From: Halisarca cf. caerulea
Taxonomy: Eukaryota > Porifera > Demospongiae > Chondrillida > Halisarcidae
Assembly: GCA_963170055.1 (NCBI GenBank)
Contig: CAUJGJ010000005.1
Span: forward strand, 1-64,000
DNA: 64,000 bases
Direction: 5' to 3'
This document shows positions 23,001 through 61,644 of this stretch, in pieces. The translations under genes and the position numbers were made by a program. How positions within the stretch are numbered: position 1 is the first letter of the stretch; every line of letters begins with the position of its first letter. The notes under the pieces were generated by a model. The model did not search any database. It was not told the origin of the DNA and saw nothing but the letters and a program-made list of their open reading frames with translations.

Positions 23001-26000
23001 TTTCAGGATGTTTTCTTGAAGTACGTAAGTATAGTGGTAATACATGTTATTCTCTATGTTTCTGTACATTTTCTTTAGCTGTAATAGGCATAGGTATTAG
23101 AGTACATCATTTTAAGTTCTACATACGCATTGTGTGCAGGACACTTCTTACATACACCATAGCATGAACACTGTGTGTATCTATTCACAGGTGTACGTAC
23201 ATATTTTTTCCATGTACTGTAGATATGTTAACCTGGATATAATGGCTCTTGGAAGGATGGAACTGTATGCTCTTCTGAATCGAGATGCTCACACACTAAG
23301 CTCTCAAGTGATTTCTCAAAGGGTATGTGAAGTCACCAACTTGTACAGGTCATTTGAACTGCCCAAGGTGGTGACATACTGTATTCTTAAACTTTTATAC
23401 TTTTCAGGAGAGCAGGGAATCGGTCAGCTTGCCTTTCCTTGCTTTATTGTACCGACTGGATGAAGTAGATCAGCATTGGAGACGCTACGTCTTACCTGAG
23501 TGAGTGTGTACAGTGGATTTTGTGTACCTGTGTATGTATGTACGCATGTATGAATAGCACAAGCTGTTATCTTGCTGTATGTTTTTGGCTGGTGTGCTAA
23601 CAATGTCATTCTCTTATGTAGCATGCAATCATGGAGAAAACCTTTCACTGAACTTGTGTTGATCTGGATGGAAGTTCTTGTCAAGCAATTGTGTCGGTGG
23701 ATACTGAATTCATTAAACGTTGATCAGGTACAGTCTGCATATATATCCTTTTGTATATTTTTTTCAATATGACATGTGTCCATTTATGTACAGCCTTGTG
23801 TGCAATTATGTACGTATTTACGTATTCATCTACTGTATCAATAGCTTGTACAGTTTGTACATACTGTTGTATGTGCTATTTCTTAGTGGAGGATCCTTAA
23901 GATTTGTCATGCACCTCAGTATGAAGAATGTGGAAATCGTGGAAGATCATTCTCGGCTGTATCATTGGTTCAGTCTGAATATTCAGCATTTGCTGATGTT
24001 TCTGTGATTAACCCATCACGAGCACCATCATCTATTTCATCATTATCATCGACTGGAATAGATGGTTTGACATCCAAGTCTAAGACCAACTTGTCAGTCA
24101 GTCTGCCAACTGCCAGTCCCTCAGTGTTTCACATATCCAGAGGATTTCGTCCCGTGATGCACCCATCTGATGAGAGAAATACTCAGTCTGATTCCTACCT
24201 GGATAAACGGAAACATGCTAAAACACATATGTCTGCTTTCACTGTACCGGGTAGAACCTTACCCACAAGAGTTTATAAGCCTTCTCCAGATATATCACCT
24301 GTACTACGGCACCCTCATGTTAGCTTGGAGGAGTCCTCTACACCAGTTCATATGGATTCCGGGTCTGTGACACCTGTTCCACACTTGTTGGGTCTTGCCA
24401 CTCCTGTTCAGGTTTGTTCATGCATACGTACTTACAGTATGCACATGGAGCTGCTGCATTTATATACATAATGTTATTACACTGTACGTACTGTACATAC
24501 CATAGTTAATAGAATCATAGACACACAAAATAATATACATACATGTACCTTTGCATATTTTTGGTAATCTTTTTTTGTTTATAGGGTCATTGGAATGACT
24601 GTAATGAAGATGAGGTACCACAAGTGGACACCACTGCAGAACTTTTCTTACCGGTTTCAAATTCAGTCTTTGATCTTGTTGTTATGTACATGAGACTAGC
24701 AAATTTCGTGGCAAATCTTCAGAATACGGTTGCACCCAGGCTCATTGCCATGTCAGGAAGGCAAAGTAAATGTCCTTTTGAGATTCCTTCATGTTATGTC
24801 TTTTTGTGATGAATGAGCTGTTGAGATCATGTACCGTTGTCTCACGTTGTTTGTGTAGCTTGTACATGTATATGTATGTAAACAGTTAATCATGCAACAC
24901 TACTGTTCATTGTCACTTTATTCTCACTTAAGCAATAAGACCATTATAGCCATTTCCTATGCACAGAATGTGGGATGAGACAATATTGACCAACACAAGG
25001 CACACTACATGACATACGTATAACCTGCACATGCATATTTTCTCAAGAATTGACCAGAAATGATCTATAACCCTACATAGAGTACAGTACATACACTAAT
25101 TGCTTAGTTTACTGCTTAAAGACACAAAATCACTTCATTGTACATATACATATGCATTGTTGTTTGTGGATGTACAAGTACATTGCATCTTCCCATGTGC
25201 ATGTATGTTGATTTGAACCTGTAAGTAATCTTCAATGCATATTGTCTATGTGTTTTCATGTGCACGTATGTACTTGATTTGTATATAGACCATTTTTCAC
25301 CGGATTCTTCACTAAGTGGGGATGGAATATTTTACCAAAACAACTGGATATGTGCTACTAGACAAAATCTTCAAAGGAAATTGCACAAAGTTTGTCCATA
25401 TCTTCCTGTACATACAATTTACTTTAATTATGTATATATGTCATTGTACACATGTTGTGTGCACATGGATATTTTCAATTGTGTCTGCCATAGATGTTAC
25501 GTAGTGTGGGATATCTACGTATATATTTCCTGTATGTGTAGATATCAAAGGTAAACTGTGGCCTCTATAGATTGTTTGACTGTGACTTGAGTGGTTATGC
25601 ACTTAAAGCTTCCTTTCTTTACTACATATTAGCATGACCATTGCACATTCATGTGAATTGCATACCTGGTAGTGTGTGCATGTATATACATACCTGCAAT
25701 GCAGCTCTTCATATTATTTTCCATTATACAGTAGCTCTTTAAACTAATACAGTACTACAGTACTGTCAAGTCAGTGTACAGCCGTTGCTGTTGAGATTGA
25801 TTCTGTTTGATCTTGTATACAGGCTTTCACTTCTTCAGCCAAGCTATATGTGGACAATCTAATAAGCATGGATCTTTGTGGAATCCCACGGAATGAGGCC
25901 ATTGCAGTCATTGGACAAGAGGTGCACTTCTAGTGTCCTAAAGCCTGGTTCACAATTGTTCGCAAGGACACGCGAATTAGTCACTGTAAGCAACCAATTC

Positions 26001-28680
26001 ACATGTTCGCAGTGCCTATTCGCAAGAATAGAAATTTTTTTATTCTTGCGAACACTCGCAGCGACTACCTTGCGAATGACTATTCGCGCATGATTGTGAC
26101 CAATTGTGAACCTAGCTTTTTAACCTAGTTGTACTGTAGTATTTGTTTGTTGTAATTGAGGCTGCTAAGAGTTGCTGTATGTATATTATACTTTACTTTT
26201 TTGTGTGTAATATAGACATTTTTCTACTTGCAAAATCGCAAAGACTCAAATGAAGTATGGGGTTGTAGACATGAAGTTGATGGAGCTACAGGTAAGATAT
26301 ACCGTAGGATCTTAGTGTTTTACCAAATTCTATACGTACACCAGAACCTCGTTTGGTGACAGTACGTACGTATGTGTGTACCCTGGGTCATGGGGCACAT
26401 ACTACATTTTCTTTTCCAATTGATTTTTACTTAATTTATTGCTAGTTTCTCCATATTTCAGAATATTTTCTCAGTAATAGAAGTCATGTTTACAGTAGTC
26501 AAGTACAGGTTGCACTGTGTATACAATTGTGTCATACAAAGTGTCCAATTATGCTAAGAAAGTGGGAGCCCCTTCATTCAGATCTCTCTGGGTCACTCTC
26601 ACTAGACAAATCATTGTAATCTTACTGAACAGTGAAGACAGTAGCCACTGCTACAAAGTAAATCCTCCGAAATGGAGTGACTATTTGTTGCACAATCTGT
26701 AATTGAATACCGCAAGTGTTTGTATATCCACGTACCTAAAAGAAACAGAGAATGTAGCAATCTGTATAATGTGATGCTGATCAACTTCACTGATGAACTT
26801 AAAAGCACTAATTATTGTGTTTGTACTTGCATTTTTAGGTGACATTATGGAAAGTCCTTGTGCTGGGAAAATTGCTTCAGATTTTGAAAATCCAACTGTT
26901 GGTGTAAGTTACCATGCTATGCCACTGTATTGTTACTAAGTGTCCACTGGGCCGTGCATCAACAAATACATATGTAGTCACAGAATTACAAAAAAATATT
27001 CTGATTGAACAGTTTGTCATGCTACAGAACAGGTAGTGAATGCATGGATGCATGTTGTAACACAAAAATTTTGATATAAAGTACACCTTAATTATGTTGT
27101 GCATGTAACCCTCCATGCGAGTGTGTAGTGACATTATGTGCAATTGCATATGTGATTGGCCTATTGCCACCATACCACGTACGTATATGAATATCGCATC
27201 CCTTTTGTAGATGTGCATGAGGATTAACAATGTTCAATTCATTCTAAAGCTGCTACCTTATTTGGAGAAGCAAATGCATTATGTTACAGAAAAGTATCCT
27301 GGCAGGACAGATGATCCTTCTATGCTTCTGGTAGAATCAGATACTAGGCCATGTGTGAAAGATGTTGGCTTTTTCTCCAAGGAATCTGTGAGCCTCATGG
27401 AGCATGTTAAGAGAGCCCAGTCTATCTTGATACATCTTGTGTGCTTTAGAGTGAGTGTAATGTGATATTCTGCTTTAGTCAGCCGCAGTACATGATATAC
27501 ATAGTACATACGTATAAATACATAATATGTAAATGCTAGTTCATGATAATCCAGATGTTATAGTCGAGCTGTAAGATGTTAAAGTCATTGAATTGTATGG
27601 GGTATTTGTCTCTCTGTAGATGAACAAATTTGTTAAAGGAGTCCTGAATGTGCTCCTGGAGTTGGCGCTTCCAGGATATACAATTGAACAGAGATTACAA
27701 CCACTGTTTACTTACCTTGAAACTCAGAAAAGCAGATTTGTGCAGTATCTGTTCCCAGAGTGCTGTCAAAGAGTTCTCAGTACACTTTGGTCCTACATTG
27801 TGAAGGTTTGTTTGTTTTTGTGTGTGCTCATTTGGCTATCCTTGTTGTATGCACTGTACATGTATGTAAATACAACAACAACAAAGTAAAGAAATCCACA
27901 ATAGGTTAATCATAAGAAGTTTTGAAACTTCTTATGATTTACCTTTTGCTATGTTTTGCAAAAGATCAGGCATTCATGAAAAACTTCTCTTCGTGAATTC
28001 CTCACTAGAGCTTCCAAATTGTGAATTGTATTCAATGGCTGTCCATTTGCAGAACTAAAACTTTGCTTAACTTTTGTACTATCTACTAGGGCATTTTGTA
28101 TTTTTGCTTTGTTTTCCTATCCTAGAATATATTTTGTTGTACTGCAAGTGTCTGTGTTGGTTTTTATTATTAATTTTGATTTTGAAATTCATCCTAAAGG
28201 ACTTAGAAAATAAGGCCTTGATGTTGAGAACCCGTAGCAAGGAGCTGATGGTACTCAGAAGTGATTTCCTAATCAAAGTTACTCGAGTAAGTTGTATTGT
28301 GGAAGGTGTGTGTTGCGATCTCTTCTGAGGTGAACATATGCATGAATACATGTAAGTACATAGTAGATAGTAAAGAATTGTCTTTAGTACACTAACTACG
28401 AAGATACTATAGACTACGTATGATTTCATGGTTAGTTTATTTCTTTTAGCAAATGATGAAATTCTTCTACAACAATGGCAAAGGAGTTGATGTAGGACAT
28501 CTGATTAGCACATCGGTGAGTGCTTTATGGAATTATCTCATGTGGGCTGCCAGGATATGCTTTCATGCGTACCATACGTAAGTACATATTTTCTGTCTTC
28601 CAGGACTTTCTGCTGACAATGCTTGGTTACTTTGAAAAACCTTCTGCAAGACTGGGTGAAATATATCTATCCTTGCAAGT
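17007..28680 (+). CDS. Large helical protein with a MUN-like domain (UNC13/BAIAP3-like), many exons
   Basis: About 28 exons are readable, starting with ATG at 17007 (MASIVEPTPLL) and continuing at roughly 18624-18671, 18737-18794, 18976-19071, 19149-19595, 19650-19730, 20006-20169, 20880-21006, 21169-21212, 21309-21417, 21491-21596, 21925-22020, 22544-22644, 22786-22881, 22980-23023, 23222-23322, 23409-23500, 23622-23727, 23887-24412, 24585-24768, 25823-25921, 26216-26291, 26840-26903, 27211-27450, 27620-27806, 28196-28287, 28450-28515 and 28605-28680. The protein is mostly alpha-helical. Exon 19 is a serine/proline-rich linker. The C-terminal part resembles the end of the Munc13 MUN domain: an INNVQFILKLLPYLEKQ block like the Munc13 LNN..QL segment, a helix ending QRVLSTLWSYIVKDLE, and MMKFFYNNGKGVDVGHL like the IKQYFHAGGVGL segment. 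MUN proteins prime vesicles for SNARE fusion. No C2 domain was recognised. The call rests on remembered motifs. The gene probably continues into 30966-31783. Confidence 0.5.
17627..17683. mobile_element. 57-bp miniature of the TAGTCTCGCG element family, with 8-bp target duplication
   Basis: TAGTCTCGCGTAGCCAGACC at the left pairs with GGGTCTGGCTACACGAGACTA at the right. GTCCTGCA occurs directly on both sides (17619-17626 and 17684-17691). Its ends match those of the 1.7-kb element at 15231, so it is probably mobilised by the same transposase. It lies in the first intron of the MUN-like gene. Confidence 0.8.
18396..18475 (+). repeat. Dispersed repeat, copy 2
   Basis: The body (GTAGCCTCTGGCTAAAG, then CCCCAGGTTAAATAAGAA) is nearly identical to 55218-55275. 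Its tail is reduced to a single ATACCCTAC. Confidence 0.7.
20403..20789. mobile_element. hAT-like MITE with 8-bp target duplication
   Basis: The ends TAGCCCTGGACAATATT and (complement of the right end) TAGTCCTGGACGGTATT form terminal inverted repeats. GTGTGCAT is present exactly at 20395-20402 and 20790-20797. An 8-bp duplication is characteristic of hAT transposons. The AT-rich interior (CAATATCAATAT runs) has no coding potential. It is inserted in an intron of the MUN-like gene. Confidence 0.8.
22680..22766. repeat. TATATACTA-type simple repeat
   Basis: AT-rich tandem of TATATACTA/ATATAT variants within an intron. Confidence 0.8.
25939..26122. mobile_element. MITE with GGTTCACAATTG ends
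   Basis: TAAAGCCTGGTTCACAATTG at the left and the complement of the right end (TTAAAAAGCTAGGTTCACAATTG-like) form terminal inverted repeats. Further inverted blocks (TTCGCAAG / CTTGCGAA, TTCTTGCGAA) make almost the whole element foldable. It follows directly after the exon ending near 25921. Confidence 0.65.
27908..27939. repeat. Perfect 15-bp-arm hairpin in intron
   Basis: AATCATAAGAAGTTT and AAACTTCTTATGATT are exact inverse copies separated by two bases. The hairpin lies in an intron of the MUN-like gene, about 100 bases downstream of the exon ending near 27806. Its function is unknown. Confidence 0.7.
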
Positions 28681-29164
28681 ATGCACATCTGTCTGTTAGT
28701 ATCCTTAAGTAAATATAGTCAGTAGTGGCATGGAAGAACACACACAAGAAACTTAGACTCTCAAAGTGTCCTGACCAATATCATGCAGTATAAGAGTTTG
28801 TGATAATTTGTGAGCATCTGTTGATATTTAGCTTGCTGTATTCATTAAAATCATGTTTCCATCCTCCAAACCTATTGGCTAGCCAACACTCTTTGCTATT
28901 CCCATTGTGACATCATTAAGCATAAACTGTCAGTACTAATGCACATAGCAGGCTAAAACACAATACTGGTAATGCCTTGTGAAGCTACGTGCACTTTTCC
29001 AAAAGATGGAATATCCCCTAAATGTTTAGCTATTGATTCTTTACAAATTTCACATGCTTTCTCATGCAAGTGCCTATTTGTACTGTCCAGAGTCAAGGCC
29101 TTACTGCCCATAGAATACAGCCAATTGATCCGAAATTTGACATACACTTCTGTATTCATATTTT

Positions 29165-29732
29165 AAGGGTGTATAAAAACCATTAGAAAATGGTAAAATA
29201 ATGTAGGATTGACACAGGACCGTGCAAAAAGGCCTTATCAAAAAAGGATTCTCCAAAAACACTTGGAACAAGGGTGAGTTAAAAAAGCAGGTACAGGGCT
29301 AGATGGGCAAAGGGCAAGACGAGATAGAGCTAGACGAGCATAGGGCTACACATACATGAGGTTAGATGGGTATAGGGCTACATAGACTGGACTGACTGTA
29401 CACTGTGCAAATTCTTACAACCCTCATGTGCAGCACATTATACGTATATGCTGCGGGATGCAGGAATTTGCACAGTGTACACTCAGTCCAATTAAACTCT
29501 GTCTAGCCCTGTACCCATCTAGCCTCATGTATGTGTAGCCCTATGCTCATCTAGCCCTATACTCGTCTAGCTCTATACCTGCCCCCTTTGCCCATCTAGC
29601 CCTGTACCTGTTTTGCAACTCACCCTTGTTCCAAGTGTTTTTGGAGAATCCCTTATTGATAAGGCCTTTTTGCACGGTCCTATGTCAATCCTACATCCTT
29701 TTACCATTTTAAAATGGTTTTTATACACCCTT
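29165..29732. mobile_element. Foldback (palindromic) element in intron
   Basis: AAGGGTGTATAAAAACCAT at the left is mirrored by ATGGTTTTTATACACCCTT at the right. Inverted similarity continues through AGGACCGTGC, AACACTTGGAACAAGGGTGAG and an array of CTAGCCCTATACCCAT-like subrepeats to the centre near 29440. It has no coding sequence and no clear target duplication. Confidence 0.8.
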
Positions 29733-30114
29733 GTTCGTGCAATTTTTCCTTTAAAAAACAGTTGTTTGAATAGAGTCTGTTAAAGGTTTCCACTGCAGTT
29801 GAGAAGGGACATAATCAAGTCTTGTAAGATAAGAAGCTAAAAGTATGCAGCTACCTGACTAAAATCAATATACCCACGTAGAAACAAAGGCTCAAACAAA
29901 AGAGCGCTGAAGTCGTGACGATCGTCAAACAATAGAACGCTTTGCCTTGTGTACATACATGTATGCCTAGTCTCGTGTGGCCATTTCGGTAATCCGAAAA
30001 TGGCTGATCCGGCGAATGTATGGGATTCGCCTATTATTTTTTTTCTTGCTTTAGAAGTGTAGGTGTGGCTTCAAAACCTACAAAAGGGACTTCACGCTAA
30101 CAATCGGAGCTCAC

Positions 30115-30421
30115 TGGTGAAAGATGAGACCTCTGGACCCTTTGTAGCGACCTGTAGCTCAGTTTGAAAAAACGACGAGAACAATAATAATCTTAAAATG
30201 GTATGGTGTTGCGGACCCATACCTTGGCAAGAGTACTTCGCATTTCTTTAAAGAGATAGCTTTATGAAGCTTTTAAACTATTTTTTCTTGTAGCTGGTGT
30301 GTCAAAATGCACCAAAATCTACTGTTGAAAACTATGGAGTCACCATACCGTTAGTTTTTGGGCAAAAGCACATTTTTGCTAATGTATGGCGGCCACGTTT
30401 TTCCGTGTCAATCCTACATAT
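30115..30421. repeat. Dispersed repeat, copy 2
   Basis: Directly oriented relative of 3205-3536 over about 300 bases, ending at the same AATCCTACATA motif. It lies in the long intron between the last MUN-like exon and the DEP exon. Confidence 0.75.
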
Positions 30422-30965
30422 TGAGTACTACCGTACTCCATAATAGATCCCAGAATTCTAGAAATTTAGTCTTGCTGGTCAGCTGCAGGGAATTGATTAT
30501 TACTCGTAGTGAGTTTACATGGTCTACACCCCTTGATAATGTTTCCTGTAATTGTATAACATATTTTGTAGTGAACAGTGAATTTTTGTTGATTTTGTAC
30601 CATATACATACGTAGTAGGTATTTTTGAGGGTTAAAAATTTCATGGTTTTCATGGTTGGGAAGGGAACCACAAAATATTTTCTCACAAAACTTAATATTA
30701 CTGCAAGTTTAATGTCCTTCTGGCATGAACCATGAATTCTTATCATGAAAAATCCAAATTTTTAGCATCTATAAAATTTTGCCCCTCTATAAAATATTGA
30801 ACAATTTCTGCCAGCATACTAAACATCAGGGTGAACATTTCTGGCTATCTAGTATGTACGTATGTATGTACTTGTCCCTTTATAGTACTGTCTTAGCAAG
30901 TTACATATATTGTTTATTATTAATTTTTACAGTAAATTATCATGAAAGTGCTAATTTCTTTGTAG

Positions 30966-31783
30966 GGAACAAGGGTTGATCCTCTTGTTCGTCTGAGTAG
31001 NNNNNNNNNNNNNNNNNNNNNNNNNNNNNNNNNNNNNNNNNNNNNNNNNNNNNNNNNNNNNNNNNNNNNNNNNNNNNNNNNNNNNNNNNNNNNNNNNNNN
31101 NNNNNNNNNNNNNNNNNNNNNNNNNNNNNNNNNNNNNNNNNNNNNNNNNNNNNNNNNNNNNNNNNNNNNNNNNNNNNNNNNNNNNNNNNNNNNNNNNNNN
31201 TGAATTTTTAAACACATTGAAGGGACAGCTACAGTCGCTACGCAAGTCCTTCAGTGGAAAAGAATTTGTTACACTGTTTTGCAGATTACTTGATGACCCC
31301 ATGGCAAATTTTTCTGACTTGGAGTCTGTGTCTACTTGGAATCGCACCACTAATCGAGAAGAAACTGCAGTGGACATTGGGCAATTGCTTCTTAAGCAGG
31401 GTATCTTAGTTCAAGTAGATGGTGTGGTTGTAAGGGACTCCAGAGAGGAGACATTGACAGCAGCTTTGTCAGTAGCCAATGCCTTTGACTGTGATGGACT
31501 ATTTCACTTCAGCAGTTCTGAGGACTTTGAAGGGTGCCGGATAAGCATCCAGCAAATCCCCTTTTGTCACAGTGTATCCCTGAATCAACCACGAGAAGTC
31601 CCAAGGGGAACACAGATGGATGGTTATGATGTAGCTCGAGTACAAACTCTACTTTTTTTGCGAACACTGCTATTGAAGAAGTGTACAAATGATGCTGAAA
31701 GAACTAGATATAGAGTTAGCGAACCTTTAAATCTTCCTGATGAGATCTCCAGCAGCACTTGTACATGTCTTTTCAAACTCTAA
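30966..31783 (+). CDS. DEP-like domain exon(s), probably the 3' part of the MUN-like gene; interrupted by assembly gap
   Basis: After a TGTAG acceptor, 30966-31000 reads GTRVDPLVRLS in a phase that fits the exon ending at 28680. A 200-N gap follows. From 31202 the open frame reads EFLNTLKGQLQSLRKSF and then FSGKEFVTLFCRLL...NREETAVDIGQLLLKQGIL. That is the DEP-domain pattern: a large hydrophobic core ending in a conserved G..LL..GI turn, used for membrane or GPCR docking. It then continues with a less conserved tail to a stop at 31783; a splice before that stop is possible. It could be a separate DEP protein whose start lies in the gap, but the missing start codon and the compatible phase favour a continuation of the upstream gene. 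Confidence 0.55.
31001..31200. other. Assembly gap (200 N)
   Basis: A run of exactly 200 unknown bases inside or next to coding sequence. The real length of missing sequence is unknown. Confidence 1.
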
Positions 31784-31957
31784 TCTTACTTGGTACATCT
31801 GTGCATCTGTATTTATTTTGCAAATTTATTAACAATGCTTTTATCTGTTTTGACGAAAAGAGGTGTAAGCAATACAAATCACACTACTACTGTTTGAAGC
31901 ATACAAACTCGCCAGATCCTTTGATGTTACAGTGCATCAGTTTAGAAATAATTATAT

Positions 31958-31969
31958 TATATTATATTA

Positions 31970-32036
<67 letters not shown>

Positions 32037-32066
32037 ATGTAGATGTGTACATGTGGTTTTGTTGAT

Positions 32067-32107
<41 letters not shown>
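31958..32107. repeat. (AT)n and (GT)n microsatellites
   Basis: ATTAT/AT repeats, then a GT run (about 32014-32036), then a second AT run (32071-32107). Confidence 0.95.
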
Positions 32108-32109
<2 letters not shown>

Positions 32110-32368
32110 CTGTAATAGATATATTTCTAAAACTGATACATATGTACTAGTATGTACGTATATACAGCAAATTGGCCATGCATATTGTCACAATCTGTAT
32201 AATATTAATATTAATACACTATTCCAGTAGGCCCCCTCATCCAAGAATGTACGTTTTTATGGGATATCTGAAAACAAGAGAAAAGAAAATGACACATTCA
32301 AATTACTACTATTAATAAAAATAGTATTGCATGTGTTTTAGATTTTCTTTATGCATTCAAATTAACAT

Positions 32369-32370
<2 letters not shown>

Positions 32371-32436
<66 letters not shown>
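32371..32436. repeat. (AT)n microsatellite
   Basis: About 66 bases of uninterrupted AT. Confidence 0.95.
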
Positions 32437-32442
<6 letters not shown>

Positions 32443-34110
32443 GCATTATTTGAATTTCAAATAATCATTATTATTATCTCATTAATTCCTTGGAGTCACC
32501 TATTGATCCCTTAATTCATCTGCTATGGTAAGCTCTCTATCATTTCTTAATTTACCTGCTTCAGCCTGACGCATCCTTTGCAAAAGAAGTTACAGTAACT
32601 GTTGCTTTGTGCTTATGAAAAGCATTGTGAGGGAGTGGTTGTTGTCTTCTTATCCACTTCCTTTTTGAACAAGTTGTAGATTTGGTGAAGGAGAAACAGA
32701 AGGAGAACAGTGGCTGTGATCAAGATGGCCATCACTTAAGCAGTTATGATGTAAATTTCTGGTAATTCAGTTGTACTGTAGTAGAATACTATGAAGACAA
32801 TCCAATAGATAATTAACTGACGTGATGACAGCAAAGTGAATGAAACGTGCTTGATTATAATCCTGTGGAAACTATATGTAGACAGGAATATCAGGTCTGC
32901 TCGATACCTGATCTCCACTGATTCCCTGTGCACAAGAAGTTGAAAAGGATGTTTGGTAAAGATGAACAGCAGGACTCCAGATGTCATTGTATTCATTGCT
33001 CACCAAATAAAAGCACTCATGCACCCTGCAACGCAAGAAAATACAGGTAATGGACATGAGAAAGGTCATCAGACTCAATGCATGATGGTTGACTGTGATA
33101 GCCCTCTTCAAGGCTGTTGGGACATATCAGGGTCAGTGGCTAGAGAATCGTGGACAACAATAAATTAAAGGCAGAAAAGCAGTTTCAGTGGTGTCTAGCT
33201 CATACTTGAGGATACATTCTGCTAAGAAGCAAACAGTGGGGTCTCTTGACATCAACAACCAAATTACTTGTGCATGAAACCTGGACTTTCTTGTAGGGGG
33301 TGGAAACAGATGGAATGTTCAATTAAGCCTCCATCTCCGTCTCCATGTACAAGATGTCAGATGTAGCACATATTGCCAGTCTAGCCCATTTCTTGAGAAA
33401 CGGTGTGGCTATGGTGTCCAGGTTCCGTTCAACTCATGTGATTGGCTAGGGCATAGACACTCTAAACTAAGTAGGTTAGAGTGTCTTAGGCTTGGGTAAC
33501 TCATTATTTGCAGCCATGTGAGACAGGAGTACACTCCAACATATATCTTCAGCTTCTGCTTCCTGTGGAGGTGTATGTTGAATCAACTAGTGTCATTAGA
33601 TGGTTAAGCTTCTGTGAAATGGAAAAATGGTATTCTGAATTGTCCAATGAGTCAGAGAAGGGTGGACCAGAATTTCGAACTTGAAGGTATCACCTTCAAT
33701 GGGTGGTATATACTGATGCTCCACGTACTAAGAATGATGGAGATGGGTTCCCTGAACCACTTTTCCTCTTCATATCCCTTACATTTACTTTACATTTTAC
33801 ATCATCTTACATTTATAGCACCTTTTCTTTCATGTTATATACTGTAATATGAAAATTAGATAATAGAATCAATCAATCACTTGTCTGTTGCCGAACATAT
33901 AAAACCTGAGAGTGCAATTAAGGCTGTTGGAAACCAGACACTTGTTGATGTGTGCAGGTATTATATGGTACTTCATACATAAATGATTGATAAAATGTAT
34001 GCACGCATTAATTGCATGTATATGTACATTATAATATATTATATGATCAAAGTAGGTTATGTGACCTCACATGTTCTCGACATACATAATTATAATGTTA
34101 TACATGTTCA

Positions 34111-34114
<4 letters not shown>

Positions 34115-34153
<39 letters not shown>

Positions 34154-34200
34154 TCATATATATACATATACATATATGTATCTATGCATATACGTATACA
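34115..34200. repeat. (AT)n microsatellite
   Basis: An AT run followed by ATACATAT variants. Confidence 0.9.
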
Positions 34201-34399
34201 TATATGTACAGTATATACATGGATTCATAAATATTGTAATAATGTTATCAATATGTATGACGATTGTGCTAACATTTTAGTAGATTTCAAAAGTTCAGGT
34301 AAACTACATACAGTAGGAAAGTGCACAAAATAAAGTCAACAATAAGTGCAAAGAGTGCAATACACTTGTTCTCTTGTTCAACACCAAAACAACTGCAAC

Positions 34400-39003
<4,604 letters not shown>

Positions 39004-39194
39004 TTTTCTCCGTTCTATTTGCGTTCGTGACCCAAGAGAGAATCGAGATCGATAGACTATGGATAGACCATAATCAACACAAACTTTGATTTTGCTGAGA
39101 AGAGACTGTCTTTATGTATGGTCGAGCGACCTAAAGCAGGGTTACGTGCACTGGTGTCCAAGATCACTGGGTAGCACTGCACAGGGAATAGGAC
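39004..39194. promoter_or_regulatory. Probable bidirectional promoter between DENND10 and BLTP1
   Basis: Only 191 bases separate the two divergent start codons. This space must hold both 5' UTRs and core promoters. No TATA box is obvious. The local composition is less AT-rich than its surroundings. Inferred from geometry only. Confidence 0.6.
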
Positions 39195-61121
<21,927 letters not shown>

Positions 61122-61644
61122 TATTACGTGTACAGTATATGAATTTTTAGTACTGCTTTAATATTTACATTCAATTTGGTTGTATATAGTCATAGGTTAC
61201 GACGTGTATATACATGTACTCATATCATTGTACAATATTTGTTACATGTACCCTGCGCATGTGAAAACTGCAATGTGTGAGTATTATAACAATGACATTG
61301 TTACATGCATGATAATATTTTTATTTTGTTATTCGATCTGCTGTATGTAATCTATAATTGTATAATTGCACTATGTATTATTGTTCTACTGTGTGCATGC
61401 ATGGGTATACATTTTTTGAAGGGGCCAGCAATTATATTATAGCAATTATATTATAGCCACGTACATGCGTGCACATTTATAGTGGCATTATAGGGCAAAA
61501 CTGCCTTGTAAGGCCATATATGCACGTGCACATGCAAGACATATATGCAGTTTAATTTTCACAGGCCCTGGTTGCATGGGTTTATTTGCAGTATAATATA
61601 TTTTGTCGATATTGCATGGAGGCCATCCGCAACAGTTCAGATCA

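Larger units (their letters stand above)
31784..34399. other. Region without convincing gene
   Basis: It holds AT/GT microsatellites (31958-32107, 32371-32436, 34115-34160). Two exon-like pieces were noted: an open plus frame at about 32667-32762 ending in TAA after a pyrimidine-rich stretch (VDLVKEKQKENSGCDQ...), and 33895-33959 (LSVAEHIKPESAIKAVGNQ...) before a GTATTA donor. Either could be a terminal exon of the upstream gene, but their phases could not be joined. Nothing else was recognised. Confidence 0.35.

Noticed and set aside
33614..33847. 77-residue plus-strand frame
   Set aside because: No recognisable domain, no splice partners and ordinary composition. Treated as chance.
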